From Pleurodeles waltl (Eukaryota; Chordata; Amphibia; Caudata; Salamandridae), in the NCBI RefSeq assembly GCF_031143425.1, contig NC_090441.1:223444928-223508927 (forward strand): a stretch of 64,000 nt of DNA, in the 5' to 3' direction. This document shows, in pieces, positions 43,557 through 55,411 of this stretch. A model generated the notes under the pieces. The model ran no database searches and had not been told where the DNA came from. It was given only the letters and a program-made list of their open reading frames with translations. The translations under genes and the position numbers were made by a program. Every line of letters begins with the position of its first letter. Positions within the stretch are counted from its first letter, which is position 1.

Positions 43557-46500
43557 ATGAAAGCAGAACCCAAGACAACTCCTTTAGATCAACGAGTGGC
43601 AAATACCTTACAAACTGCAGCGCCACATTTGGTACAAACAGTATCAGTTAAGACCCTTGAGAAGGAAATTCAAGGGATCTCAGTTATGATAGACTCTGGA
43701 GCTACGGGCAACTTCTGTGATATCAAATACGCTCGTAAAATGGGTATTCGATTCATCAAGAAATCTACTTTGGAAGTAGTAAGATCTGTGGATGGAACCA
43801 ATCTTTCTTCAGGACCCATTTCCCATGAGACCGAACCAATTCAGATGCAAGGTTTTGGTGGACATCAGGAGCAGATAATCTTTAATTTGATAGATGCTCC
43901 ACAATTTCAACTCATTTTGGGTCTGCCCTGGCTTACAGAACATAATCCACAAATTGATTGGAGCAAAAAACCGATCAAGATGAATTCCTCTTACTGCGAG
44001 AATTGCTTTCATGATGGGGTGGAAGTGTCCACCAAGTCCCAAGCGGCCTGTTTGTCATCACACTCTTCAATGATCTGTGCACTAAAGACAGCAGAAATCC
44101 CAAAAGAATATGAGGGTTTAGTCACCGTTTTTGATGAAAAGGAGGCTGAGAAATTGCCACCACATCGACCCTACGACTGCAAAATTGAACTGGAGCCAGG
44201 TGCGATATTGCCATTTAGCAGAAGATACGCATTGACCGAAGCAGAGAATCAACATTTAAAGGAGTATTTGGATCAATATCTTGCTAATGGTTTTATTCGT
44301 CCTTCTGAATCTCCAGTGTCATGCCCACTATTTTTCATACCAAAGAAGGATGGGAGTCTTCGAACTTGCATTGATTATCGAGCCCTCAATCAGGTTACCA
44401 TCAAGAATCGATAACCACTGCCTTTAGTGTCAGTTTTATTAGATCAAGTAAAGAATGCTAGAATCTACACCAAATTGGACCTGCGAGGAGCAAATCATTT
44501 GATTCGAGTGGCTTCAGGGGATGAATGGAAAACCGCTTTTCGGACTCGATACAGATTATTTGAATATCAAGTGATGCCTTATGGGTTATGCAATGCTCCC
44601 GCTGCCTTCCAGCATTTCGTTAATGATATATTACGAGAATTCCTCGACCGGATTGCCGTGGTTTATATAGATGACATTTTAATCTTTTCCTACAATCTAC
44701 AGGAGCACATTTCCCATGTTCGATCCATCCTCACAAGGTTGCAAGAAAACCATCTCTATGTAAAATTGGAGAAGTGTGCATTTCATGTGGAACGAGTTGA
44801 GTTCTTAGGATTCATTTTGTCACCAGAAGGAGTTAGTATGGATCCTGCCAAGATAAAGACAGTGCAACATTGGCCTTCTCCTTGCAATGTCAAAGAGATC
44901 CAGAGTTTCTTGGGGTTCGCTAATTTTTATCGAAGATTCATATCCAATTTTTCTCAAACAGTTACACCCATTACTCGATTGTTGAAGAAAGGAGTGAAGT
45001 TTGAGTGGACAAAAGAAGCTGAAAATGCTTTTAATTTTTTGAAGAATTCCTTCGTCTCAGCTCCAATCTTGCTCCACCCCAATCCAGATGAGCCATATTA
45101 TGTGGAGGCAGATGCTTCAGATGTTGCCATAGGAGGTATCCTTTCCCAGCGTCATAAAGATACAGGTCAATTACATCCAGTGGCCTATTTCTCTCGAAAA
45201 TTAACACCACCAGAGATAAATTATTCAATCGCGGATAAGGAGGTATTGGCAGTCAAAGAAGGTTTTCATGAGTGGAGGCATTACATTTTGGGAGCTAAGC
45301 ATAAAGTGACCGTTTACACGGACCACCGAAATTTACAGTTTTTAAAATCAGCTCGAACTCTAACAGCTAGACAACTGTGTTGGTCCCTATATTTTGCAGA
45401 CTTTGATTTTGTTATCACTTTCAGACCAGGAAAAGTAAATGGGAAGGCAGATGCTCTATCTCAAATTGTTACCGGTGCAGTTAAAGAGCCTCCAGAAAAA
45501 GAATTGATTATTCCACAAGAGAAGTTCATATCTGCCATATTGTATGAACATTTAACCAAAGAAATTCAAGAAAACTTAACATTCGAAGGAATGCTGAAGT
45601 GGTCCAAAGAAGGCCAAGGAAGAGAAATCAAAAAAGGTTTGCCATACTTTAAAGGTGCACTGTATGTTCCGACTGTGGAGTTGCAAGAAAAGATTCCTCA
45701 GGCTTATCATGACGATCAATTGGCTGGACACAAAGGAATTCAAAATCTAATACAACGAGAATTTTGGTGGCCAAAAATGAAAACTCAGATAAGACAATAT
45801 GGGGCTCATTCCAACCCTGGCGGTCTATGACCGCCATGGTGGAGGCCGGCTGAAGCACCGCCAACAGGCTGGCGGTGCTTCATTCCGTTTTCCGACTGTG
45901 GCTGTGAAGCCGCGGTCGCCCAGCCGGGTCCGGCGGTTTACCGCCAGATTTCCCCCGGCTGGGGGAATCCTCCATGGCGGCGCTGGGGATTCCGACCCAC
46001 TTCCCGCCAGCCTGTTTCTGGCGGTTTTCACCGCCAGAACCAGGCTGGCGGGAACGGGTGTCTTGGGGCCCCTGGGGGCCCCTGCACTGTCCATGCCACT
46101 GGCATGGGCAGTGCAGGGGCCCCCCTAACAGGGCCCCAGCATGATTTTCACTGTCTGCTTTGCAAAATCGTGATGGGTGCCACTGCACCTGTCGCACCCC
46201 TGCAACTCGTTGCAGGGGCTTTCCCGCTGGGCCGGCAGGCGCCCTTTAGGCCCAGCGGGAAAGCCAGAATGGCCTCCGCGGTCTTTTGACCGCGGAGCGG
46301 CCAAGTGGCGGTTCCCGCCCGGCGGGTGGCACCGGCCGCCCGCCGTATTCTGAATTAGGCCCTATGTGTCAACTTGTGACAAATGTCAAAGAGGGAAATC
46401 AAATAGAACAGCTTCACAAGGTCTGTTAAGACCTTTTCCCACTGCACCCCATGCCTGGCATACTGTTACTATGGATCTTATAGTGGACCTCCCTAGTAGC

Positions 46501-47095
46501 CAAGGTTTTAACACTATCCTAGTTTTTGTAGACACTTTCACTAAAATGGCGCATTTCATTCCTTTGAAAGAAATCGCTCGAGCCCCACAGGTTGCACAGT
46601 TGTTTACACAACACATAGTACGAGCCCATGGTATCCCCAAAATTCTAGTTTCAGACAGGGGGTCCCAATTTGTTTCTCGCTTTTGGAAGGCCTTTAGTAA
46701 AAGATTAGGAATTGATTCTCGTTACTCTACCAGTTTCCATCCTGAAACTGATGGGCAAACAGAGAGAGTGAATCAAGAGTTAGAACAGTATTTAAGACTC
46801 AATTCATTCGATAAAAAGAAGGAATGGCCCGAGTTGATGTGGGCAGCTGAATTTGCTTACAATAATGCAGTTCATTCCACCACTGGGTTCACCCCTTTTA
46901 TCTGAACCATGGTAGACATGTAATGTAATGTGGGGTAAAGAAGATGATTCAGTGACTGCAGTAGAAGAGATGGTGAGGGATTTGCAGACCACGTTAGTTA
47001 GGGCTAGAAAAAACATCATTCAAGCAAAAGACTCATATAAGACTCAGGCTGATCGAAAAAGAAGAGAGAGCCCCATTTATTCGAAAGGAGACAAA
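43557..47095 (+). pseudogene. pol: pol of Ty3/gypsy element 1 (protease, RT, RNase H, integrase), broken
   Basis: Domains in order: aspartic protease ([13 protein letters not shown] at about 43690), RT ([13 protein letters not shown], then TAFRTRYRLFEYQVMPYGL and the catalytic VVYIDDILIF at about 44665), RNase H (VEADASDVAIGGILSQ, YTDHRNLQFL), integrase zinc finger (H and H near 45710-45735; CDKC after the MITE at about 46385) and integrase core (MDLIVDLPSS, VSDRGSQF, TDGQTERVNQE). Lesions: a TAA at 44412-44414 inside RT, MITE insertion at 45801-46362, and a frameshift near 46903, after which the C-terminal part continues in another frame to an IYSKGDK motif at 47095, where Harbinger C begins. 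Confidence 0.85.
45801..46362 (+). mobile_element. Harbinger-type MITE inside gypsy pol (562 bp, TAT duplication)
   Basis: It begins GGGGCTCATTCCAACCC followed by TGGCGGTC and ends GAATTAGGCCC. It is flanked by TAT on both sides (45798-45800 and 46363-46365). Without it the integrase zinc-finger codons join in frame, which proves insertion into a once-open gene. The interior is GC-rich with many ACCGCC/GGCGGT motifs, plus a CACTGTCTGCTTTGC segment shared with the MITE at 58985-59475. It codes for nothing. Confidence 0.85.
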
Positions 47096-47663
47096 GGGGG
47101 TCATTCTGACCTCGGCGGTAAAATGCCCTTACCGCCGGTCAGAAGACCGCCATAACACCGCCGCAGCCGCGGTAAACCGCCACGGTCATTCTGACCCACA
47201 ACGGCCAAACCTCCAAAAATCCGACCTCCACTGCAGGCCGCCACATCAGCGGGCAGCGATAAACTGGAGATGACCAAACCTCCACCGTCACGCCAACAGA
47301 AATACGCCCATGCCATTACGACCCACGAATCCACGCAGCGGTCTTTCAAACGCGGTATTCCATTGGCGCTACAGACCGCGGCGGTCAGAATACACACACA
47401 GCACCAAAACACAGCCACATTGGACAATTCGAAATACACACACCTGATACACATACACATACCACCCCCACACACCCACATCACCCACAAACCCCTACGA
47501 CCATAATTACTGAGAGAAGGAGAGAGAGACACAGCAGAAAATCCATAGCAAGACACACTGAGGCACACTACACCATCACACACACCACATAGTAGCACAA
47601 AGCACCACACACCAACATACTCATCATCACATACACCACCCCACACCTCACCCACACCACCCC

Positions 47664-49355
47664 ATGGCACCCCAAAGGCACCCACGCTTTTCGGAACAAG
47701 AACTCCGGGTCATGGTGGAGGAAATCCTAAGAGTGGAACCCCAGCTCTTCGGCTCGCAGGTGCACCACACCAGTATAGCTAGGAAGGCGGAGCTATGGCA
47801 GCGGATCGTGGACAGGGTCAACGCGGTGGGACAGCATCCCAGGAATAGGGAGGACATACGCAAAAGATGGAACGACCTACGGGGGAAGGTCCGATCGATG
47901 GTCTCCAGGCACAACATCGCGGTCCAGAAGACTGGCGGCGGACCCCCACCCACCACTCCCGAATTTACATCGTGGGAGCAAGACGTCTTGAACATCCTGC
48001 ATCCTCAGGGCCTCGCTGGAGTAGCCGGAGGAATGGACTCTGGTAAGTCCAATCTCAACTACCATATCCCCCCACCCCACCAGCATGCCAGCCCACACCC
48101 CCACCCTCACCCCCAACCCCCCAGCACACATCCTCCCTGACAATGTCTCACCAGCACAACCCACCCAACCCAACACCAAAACCTGAATGCCAACACAAAT
48201 CATGGACACCCATCACCTAAGCATGACCACTGCACTAACCCCCCCCCCCCCCACTAACTACCCTCACAACACCTCCCTCAAGGGAATGCCTGCACTGGGG
48301 GACAAGGGCACCCATAACACGCACGCTATTGCACACACAGAAACAATAACCAAACTCTCTTACCCCATGCAGGACCCGAACGCCAACACACCAGCCAGGA
48401 GGGTCCAGAAATGTCCATCCCACCCCCGGAACAGGCCCACACTGAGGATAGCAGCTCTGTCGACAGTGAACCTGATGACCAGCCCGGACCATCGGGGACC
48501 TCTGGGCAGTCGGTACCCCTCACCCAGACACAGGCCACACCAGACCCGACCCCCTCTGCCAACACCAGCACAGCTCCCACCCAGCGGGCCCATGCCTCTG
48601 TCTCTAGGACACGTCAATCAGCGGTGTGTCTGCCACTACAGGGCACCCAGGCTAACCCAACACCCCAACAACAACAGGGACCTGGGGGCAGTGGTAGCGG
48701 GCACACCGTCCAGAGGACAGAGGCCGGGGGAAACCGGGCAGCTCGGAGGGCTGCTGTGCGACAGGGGGGGGAGGAGAGGCCCAGGGAACCCACTCTCCAA
48801 GAGGCCCTCACCACCCTCATGGGGGCCTACCACCACTCCCAAGAAACGATGGCGACGGTACTGGCCAGGTTCACTGAGATCCAGGCACAGCAGGAGGAAC
48901 GCTACATGGGGTTCAGGGAGGAGCTGAGAATCATCGGGACCGCAATGGGGACCATCGTCCTGGCCCTCAACAGGATAGAAGACACGTTGTGGGACCATGT
49001 TGCACCACACAGGGCCCCTGTCACTAGCCCGGACCAGGAACAGCCTACCACCTCCGCCGGCGCTAGTGGACAGGAGGCCCCAACACCACGACAGCCCACC
49101 AGAACCCCACCTCCTGCTGAAGAACAACCACCCCGTAAGAGGAGCCTGAGATCCAAAAAAACGACAGAGTTGGATGTCAAGACCCCCGCCAGCAGGACAT
49201 ACCCCCTCAAGTCTTCCCACTGTCCCACATTGCCACCCTGTCCAACCATGAACTGCCTCTGCTCCATCCTTCCACAGGCAAAAGGACAATGCACCTGTGA
49301 GACTGAGAACTGGACTCTGCCATGGATATTCCTCCACCCCCACCCATCACCTTAG
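47664..49355 (+). CDS. First Harbinger Myb/SANT-like protein, intact spliced gene (copy C)
   Basis: Two exons, 47664-48042 and 48373-49355, join in phase into 453 codons without a stop. The intron starts GTAAGT and ends ATGCAG. The N-terminus (MAPQRHPRFSEQELRVMVEE, ARKAELWQRIVDRVNAVGQH, REDIRKRWNDLRGK; about residues 1-90) is a Myb/SANT-like fold of the NAIF1 type. It is followed by Pro-rich and acidic Ser-rich linkers, a Gln/Gly-rich stretch, a long helical block (LQEALTTLMGAYHHSQETMA to YMGFREELRI, about 260-340) suited to oligomerisation, and a basic PRKRSLRSKKTTE patch. Such proteins bind Harbinger ends and bring the transposase into the nucleus. The last 50 or so residues after KKTTE lie beyond the end of the copy B frame and may be read-through. 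Confidence 0.8.
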
Positions 49356-49384
49356 AATCACATGTACCGATATCTAGCACTGTA

Positions 49385-49390
49385 AATAAA
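49385..49390 (+). promoter_or_regulatory. Polyadenylation signal of the Myb-like gene (copy C)
   Basis: AATAAA about 30 bases after the stop of the Myb-like gene, equivalent to 33982 in copy B. Confidence 0.5.
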
Positions 49391-49505
49391 TCACTTTTTG
49401 CACACAAATCAGTTTTGTATTATTAACAAATGTATTACATATTACTGTTCAATATCTGTTCTGTCAATTAGTCATGACAACATACCAATGTCAATACGGT
49501 GTAGT

Positions 49506-50807
49506 TCATGGGCAAACCAAGCAGAAGTCAGGTACTGAGTCATACAGCACTGAGAAGGGAAGGGAAATGCAAAAATTAATGAAAAAGATCTGGGGGGAAC
49601 TACAGAAAGTACAGATGCAGGAGGCTATAAGCAATTGTGAAATGGCGTGGGTGATTCTTACCTGTGTGTTACTGGAAATACTGTTGTCCCTATTGTCTGT
49701 GTCGTCCTCTGAGTCTTCCTCCTCTTCACTCTCCACAGGGTCCACGGCTTCTACAACACCACCATCTGGACCATCCTCCTGCAGGAAAGGCACCTGGCGT
49801 CGCAAAGCCAGGTTGTGAAGCATGCAGCACGCCACGATGATATGGCACACCTTCTTTGGTGAGTACATGAGGGATCCACCAGTCATATGCAGGCACCTAA
49901 ATCTGGCCTTCAGGAGCCCAAAGGTTCGCTCAATCACCCTCCTAGTACGCCCATGGGCCTCATTGTACCGTTCCTCTGCCCTGGTCCTGGGATTCCTCAC
50001 TGGGGTCAGTAGCCACGGCAGGTTGGGGTAACCAGAGTCACCAATTAGCCACACACGCTGTCTCTGTAGCTGTTCCATCACATAGGGAATGCTGCTATTT
50101 CGCATAACATACGCGTCATGCACTGACCCAGGGAACTTGGCATTTACATGGGAGATGTACTGGTCAGCCAAACAGACCACCTGGATATTCATAGAATGGT
50201 AATTCTTCCTGTTCCTGTACACCTGTTCATCGTCATTTGGGGGGACTAAAGCCACATGGGTTCCATCAATTGCACCAATGATGTTGGGGAAGTGTCCAAG
50301 GGCATAGAAATCAGCTTCCACTGTAGGCAAATCACCCTCCTCTGGGAAAAAGATGTAGCTCCGCATGAGTTTCATCAGGGCAGACAACACTCTGGACAAA
50401 ATCTTAGAAAACATAGGCTGAGACATCCCAGATGACATGGCCACTGTTGTCTGGAATGAGCCAGTTGCAAAAAAATGGAGGACAGACAGAACCTGCACTA
50501 GAGGGGGAATTCCTGTGGGTTGGCGGATGGGGGACATCAGGGCTGGCTCCAGCTGGGCACACAGTTCATGGATGGTGGCTCGGTCAAGTCGGTATCGTAG
50601 TATTATATGGCGTTCTTCCATTGTCGACAGGTCCACCAGCGGCCGGTACACGCGAGGATTCCTCCTTCTCATCGCAAGTCCCAGCGGACGGTGCCTAGGA
50701 AGGAGAATATGGAGTACAGAGTCAATCAACTCACAGGTACGTACAACACAGCTTGCACAGTACAGGTAAATGTATGGGTTGCTATGTTTGTATGTGTGCC
50801 ATAGCAA
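49506..50807 (-). CDS. HARBI1-type Harbinger transposase, nearly intact (copy C)
   Basis: An open frame of 433 codons. It matches the copy B enzyme through the catalytic blocks: GAIDGTHVALVPP, FPGSVHDAY, GDSGYPNLPWL and VIERTFGLLKARFRCL. The equivalent start Met (MEERH) is at 50621. About 10 bases are deleted near 49680 relative to copy B, just before the usual acidic tail end QYFQ. The frame therefore shifts and runs about 45 codons into what is the 3' untranslated intron of the other copies. The catalytic core shows no stop, so activity is possible but the C-terminus is abnormal. The copy A intron is absent. The gene faces away from the third gene across a shared promoter gap. Confidence 0.8.
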   Translation of the reverse strand: MLWHTYKHSNPYIYLYCASCVVRTCELIDSVLHILLPRHRPLGLAMRRRNPRVYRPLVDLSTMEERHIILRYRLDRATIHELCAQLEPALMSPIRQPTGIPPLVQVLSVLHFFATGSFQTTVAMSSGMSQPMFSKILSRVLSALMKLMRSYIFFPEEGDLPTVEADFYALGHFPNIIGAIDGTHVALVPPNDDEQVYRNRKNYHSMNIQVVCLADQYISHVNAKFPGSVHDAYVMRNSSIPYVMEQLQRQRVWLIGDSGYPNLPWLLTPVRNPRTRAEERYNEAHGRTRRVIERTFGLLKARFRCLHMTGGSLMYSPKKVCHIIVACCMLHNLALRRQVPFLQEDGPDGGVVEAVDPVESEEEEDSEDDTDNRDNSISSNTQVRITHAISQLLIASCICTFCSSPQIFFINFCISLPFSVLYDSVPDFCLVCP

Positions 50808-50821
50808 GGCCTAGGCCTGTG

Positions 50822-51143
50822 TGACGCATTAGAAATTAAGCCATGTGGGCCCTTGAAATGGCCGATGCCTGACCTGTGAAGTGGGACAATGGGATGTGAG
50901 GTAACTGCGCTGGCGGGGCACACCGTGGCGGTAGGTGGTCGAAGACCGCTGTGCGAAGACGCATTGGTTAACATTGAAGCCTATGGGTTTCAGGAGCCAA
51001 TGACGATGTGCGCCGGCGGTCGCGGTACGCACCGCCGCGGGCGTGACCGCCATTTCCTATCTGCTTAATCACTCGAGACCTGATCATCCACAGGAGAGGA
51101 CCTATACTGCAAGTGCTGCTGTGAACTCGGTCTGGAAGTGACA
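50822..51143. promoter_or_regulatory. Divergent promoter region between transposase and third gene (copy C)
   Basis: It matches the gap of copy B nearly base for base, including the GC-rich block at about 51010-51055 with GGCGGTCGCGG and ACCGCCGCGG and the acceptor-like CCACAG before the third gene. Conservation between copies whose coding regions have drifted supports a regulatory role. Confidence 0.4.
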
Positions 51144-53660
51144 ATGGCTGCTGCTACTGGTGAAAGGGCCCCCGCCTTCAGTTCAGAAGAGTTGGAGAAG
51201 CTCGTGGACGGGGTCCTCCCCCAGTATGCGCTACTCTACGGTCCTCCAGACCAACAGGTGAGTACACTGAGTGCACATTGAATGGGTTATGCCTGTGTGG
51301 AGTGGGGGGGATGTAAGTTGGTGGGGTGGGGAGGGAATGAGGAGTGCAACGCACGACAGATGAGAGAATGGGACCCATGGCAAGGTTGGGGAGGGGGGGG
51401 CATGTACTCCAAACATGCAGATATGTGACGTTTTCTCTTTCCCACCCTGTACATGTCAAACAGGTGAGCGCCCATCAGAAAATCGATATTTAGCGTGCCA
51501 TCGCCAAGGAAATCCGGAACTTGGGGGTCCACAACAGACGGGGCACCCACTGCCGCAAGAGGTGGGAGGATATCCGCCGCGGAACGAGGAAGACCGCAGA
51601 AACACTGCTGGGGATGGCCTCACGACCTAGGAGGGGTGCCAGTCGCACCATGACACCCCTGATGTCCCGGATCCTGGCGGTGGCCTACCCTAATTTGGAT
51701 GGGCGCTTGAGGACAGCACAGCAGACACAAGGGGGTGATTATCTGCACATTCTCCTATCTGTATGCGCATTGGAGGCGTCTGGGTGGGGGAGGAGGGCTG
51801 TGGGTGACATTAGACCAGGGCACTCTCTGTAGTGTAGTCCTCTCCCTTAGGCATGGCCCTGTGCCCCCGCCCCCCACCTCTGTAGGGTGCCAAGTGCAGC
51901 TACCCATGCTCCAGCATCACCCATGTGCGCGTCTGTTGTCCCTAGACCTGTTTGCCTAGTCAGAAGTACTGAGTAGTGTACCCCAAGTTCGTGACTTAGT
52001 GCATGAGGCACCTGTGTCTGTCCTCTCCGCAAAGGGTATTGATAAGGCATGCACTCAACTTTGTTTAATTTCTCCCCCCACCCTAAATCTTTGTTTTCTT
52101 GTGTTTTAGCATCATCAGGCGGAGGAGATTTGGCGTCGGAGCAGGAGGGAGCTGCAGGTCACCAGGCCCCGGTGGGCACTGACACAGACCTCGAGGGCAC
52201 CAGTGATCCGGAGGGCGAGGGGAGCACCACAACGGGGGCCGGTGGAGACACCAGCGACACGGACACGTCCTCGTTTGGGAGCTCCCTAGCGGTGGCGGCA
52301 ACATCTGTGCCCCCCGCAACAACAGGTACAGCCGCCACCCAGCGCACCAGCACCGCCCTCCCAGCAGCCCCTCAGTCTTCGCTCCATGGCCGCTCGCCCA
52401 GGAAGGCGCGCGTCTCCTTCGCCCCAGGCACCTCAGCCCCTGCCTCTGTTACCCCTGCTGCCCTCAATGCGGAGCTCATTGACCTGGTGAGGACGGTCAT
52501 TGTTGGGCAGACTACCCTTCTGAATGCCATCCAGGGGGTGGAAAGGGAGGTGCATCGGAGCAATGCCTACCTGGAGGGCATTCATTCGGGTCAGGCTGCC
52601 CATCAACGAGCGTTCACTTCTCTGGCCTCAGCACTGACGGCAGCCATTGTCCCTGTCTCCAGTCTCCCTCCTCTATCTGCCTCCACCCTTTCTCTGTCTC
52701 CTGTACCTCAACCTATCCCATCCACACCATCAGACCAGCCTGCACACACCTCAACACCCAAGGCCAGCTCATCCAAACATAAGCACCACAGAAAACACAA
52801 GCATTCACCCAAGCAACACCCAGATGCAGACATACCAACAGTCACTACCACCTCTGTGTCCCCGTCCTCCTCGTCTCCCTCCTCCCTCCCTGTGACGTCC
52901 ACACTCACACCTGCATGCACACCAACATCAGCCAGTTCTTCCACCACCAGCACACCCTCCACTACAGTCCGCACACCTGCAGTCACCACCCCCACTGCCA
53001 TTTACACGTCCCCTGTGTCCTCTCCCACTGTGTCTGTCACCCCCTCTTCCAAGACACATAAACGCAGGCAGACACCCAAACAACAGCCAACCACCTCACG
53101 ACAGCCTACGTCCCAGTCACCTGCACCCAAGGACAGCACACCTGACTCTCATCCAACCACATCCTCTTCCTCCACTTCTCTCACCACTACTCCTACCCCT
53201 TACCTTGGTCCCAAGAAATATTACCTCTCCAATCTTGACCTCTTTCCCTCCCCCGACCCACCCCCTCCAACTGGGAAAAGTCCCAAGGGCACCTCAGCCA
53301 CCACCAGCTCAGCTTCTAAAGTGCAAGTGGCAGTGACACTTCGGTGAGCAGCAAGGGGACAGCCAGCCCCCCCCCCCAGGCAAGAGGACCCGGAAATTGA
53401 AGGGCCGCCGTGAACGGACAGAGACGGCTGCCCCCAAGGAGGTAACTCCGGCCACTTCACCTGCCACAGCAGCCAGGGGAGGCAAGGGCCCGAGAGCCCC
53501 ATCTAAGGAGCGGAAGGACAGCAGGGCGGAGAGGACAACCACCAGGAGCGCGGAGCAGGAGGGCCCCACAAGCCCCATCCCGGCTGCAAGGGACGACACC
53601 AAAGGGCCCAGGACTCCGTCCCCGAAGGGGCCTGACACTGCACGGTCGGAGGGCGAGTGA
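51144..53660 (+). pseudogene. Third Harbinger gene, copy C: Myb/SANT-like domain plus Ser/Thr/Pro-rich tail, broken
   Basis: Exons 51144-51257, 51464-51734 and 52110 onward match copy B in length and phase (114 and 271 bases, then the long exon). Here the intron 1 acceptor is normal (CAAACAG). The Trp in the DIWRAIAK helix is a TAG at about 51491, and the intron 2 donor is GTGATT. Exon 3 is open to 53347 and encodes the acidic, helical (ELIDLVRTVIVGQTTLLNA), His/Lys-rich and Ser/Thr/Pro-rich parts and the KKYYLSNLDLF plus DPPPP motif. A deletion and frameshift around 53310-53400 move the basic C-terminus into another frame that stops at 53660. The protein family was not recognised beyond the SANT-like start. 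Confidence 0.7.
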
Positions 53661-53703
53661 GCAGGGTGTCCAGGCCAGGTCTGACTCCCTTGACATACTG
53701 CAA

Positions 53704-54815
53704 GAGCACCGCTGAACAGGGCCCGCCGTGCAGAAGAGCACCGCTGAACAGGGCCCCGCCGTGCAGAAGAGCACCCTTGAACAGGGCCCCGCCGTGAAGA
53801 CAGGTACCGCTGAACAGGGCCCCGCCGTGCAGAAGAGCACCGCTGAACAGGGCCCCGCCGTGCAGAAGAGCACCGCTGAACAGGGCCCCTCTGTGCAGAA
53901 GAGCACCGCTGAACAGGGCCCCGCCGTGCAGAAGAGCACCGCTGAACAGGGCCCTGCCATGAAGACAGGTACCGCTGAACAGGGCCCCGCCGTGCAGAAG
54001 AGCACCGCTGAACAGGGCCCCGCCATGCAGAAGAGCACCGCTGAACAGGGCCCCGCCGTGCAGAAGAGCACTGCTGAACAGGGCCCCGCCGTGCAGAAGA
54101 GCAACGCTAAACAGGGCCCCGCCGTGAAGACAGGTACCGCTGAACAGGGCCCCGCCGTGAAGACAGGTACCGCTGAACAGGGCCCCGCCGTGCAGAAGAG
54201 CACCGCTGAACAGGTCCCCACCGTGAAGACAGGTACCGCTGAACAGGGCCCCGCCGTGCAGAAGAGCACCGCTGAACAGGGCCCAGCCGTGCAGAAGAGC
54301 ACCGCTGAACAGGGCCCTGCCGTGCAGAAGAGCACCGCTGAACAGGGCCCCGCCGTGAAGACAAGTACCGCTGAACAGGGCCCCGCCGTGAAGACAGGTA
54401 CCGATGAACAGGGCCCCGCCGTGCAGAAGAGCACCGCTGAACAGGGCCCCGCCGTGAAGACAGGTACCGCTGAACAGGGCCCCGCCGCGCAGAAGAGCAC
54501 CGCTGAACAGGGCCCCGCCGTGCAGAAGAGCACCGCTGAACAGGGCCCCGCCGTGAAGACAGGTACCGCTGAACAGGGCCCCGCCGTGCAGAAGAGCACC
54601 GCTGAACAGGGCCCCGCCGTGCAGAAGAGCACCGCTGAACAGGGCCCCGCCGTGAAGACAGGTACCGCTGAACAGGGCCCCGCCGTGAAGACAGGTACCG
54701 CTGAACAGGGCCCCGCCGTGCAGAAGAGCACCGCTGAACAGGGCCCCGCCGTGCAGAAGAGCACCGCTGAACAGGGCCCCGCCGTGCAGAAGAGCACCGC
54801 TGAACAGGGCCCCGC
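53704..54815. repeat. 33-bp minisatellite, about 34 units (copy C)
   Basis: Two interspersed unit types share GCTGAACAGGGCCCCGCCGT: one continues GCAGAAGAGCACC and the other GAAGACAGGTACC. Because 33 is divisible by three, long stop-free frames exist on both strands (11-residue repeats AEQGPAVQKST or AEQGPAVKTGT on plus; a CTAGPCSAVLF type on minus). These are repeat by-products unless expression is shown. The copy B array shares the GCTGAACA core but uses 29-30-bp units. Confidence 0.9.
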
Positions 54816-55300
54816 CGTGTCAAGCACCGCTCCGCTGGGCCCTTCATCTCAAGCACCGCTCCGCTGGGCCCTTCATCTCAAGCACCGCTCCGCTGGGCCC
54901 TTCATCTCAAGCACCGCTCCGCTGGGCCCTTCATCTCAAGCACCGCTCCGCTGGGCCCTTCATCTCAAGCACCGCTCCGCTGGGCCCTTCCTGCAAGCAC
55001 CGCTCTGCTGGGCCCTTCCTGCAAGCACCGCTCCGCTGGGCCCTTCCTGCAAGCACCGTTCCGCTGGGCCCTTCCTGCAAGCACCGCTCCGCTGGGCCCT
55101 TCATCTCAAGCACCGCTCCGCTGGGCCCTTCCTGCAAGCACCGCTCCGCTGGGCCCTTCCTCTCAAGCACCGCTCCGCTGGGCCCTTCATCTCAAGCACC
55201 GCTCCGCTGGGCCCTTCATCTCAAGCACCGCTCCGCTGGACCCTTCCTGCAAGCACCGCTCCGCTGGGCCCTTCATCTCAAGCACCGCTCCGCTGGACAT
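54816..55300. repeat. 28-29-bp minisatellite, about 17 units (copy C)
   Basis: Units read CAAGCACCGCTCCGCTGGGC followed by CCTTCATCT (29 bp) or by CCTTCCTG (28 bp). It is directly joined to the 33-bp array and homologous to the second half of the copy B array. Confidence 0.9.
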
Positions 55301-55411
55301 CGCCATGTCATGCACCACTGCGCTGGGTACCGCCGTCTCAGGCACTGTTTATGGTTCACTGTGCCCACCATGCCTCCTCCTTGACCAGTGGAGACTGTCA
55401 TCCACCGGATG

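Larger units (their letters stand above)
41077..47095 (+). mobile_element. Ty3/gypsy retrotransposon 1 (gag-pol), 3' end lost at Harbinger C
   Basis: A gypsy-class element with leader or LTR sequence from 41077, gag at 42550, then protease, RT, RNase H and integrase in pol to 47095. Harbinger B sits upstream of gag, a 562-bp MITE splits the integrase region, and Harbinger C ends the sequence. A TATATAAA at about 41160-41167 may mark the LTR promoter. Both genes carry a few single lesions, so the element died fairly recently. Neither LTR could be delimited. Confidence 0.75.
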
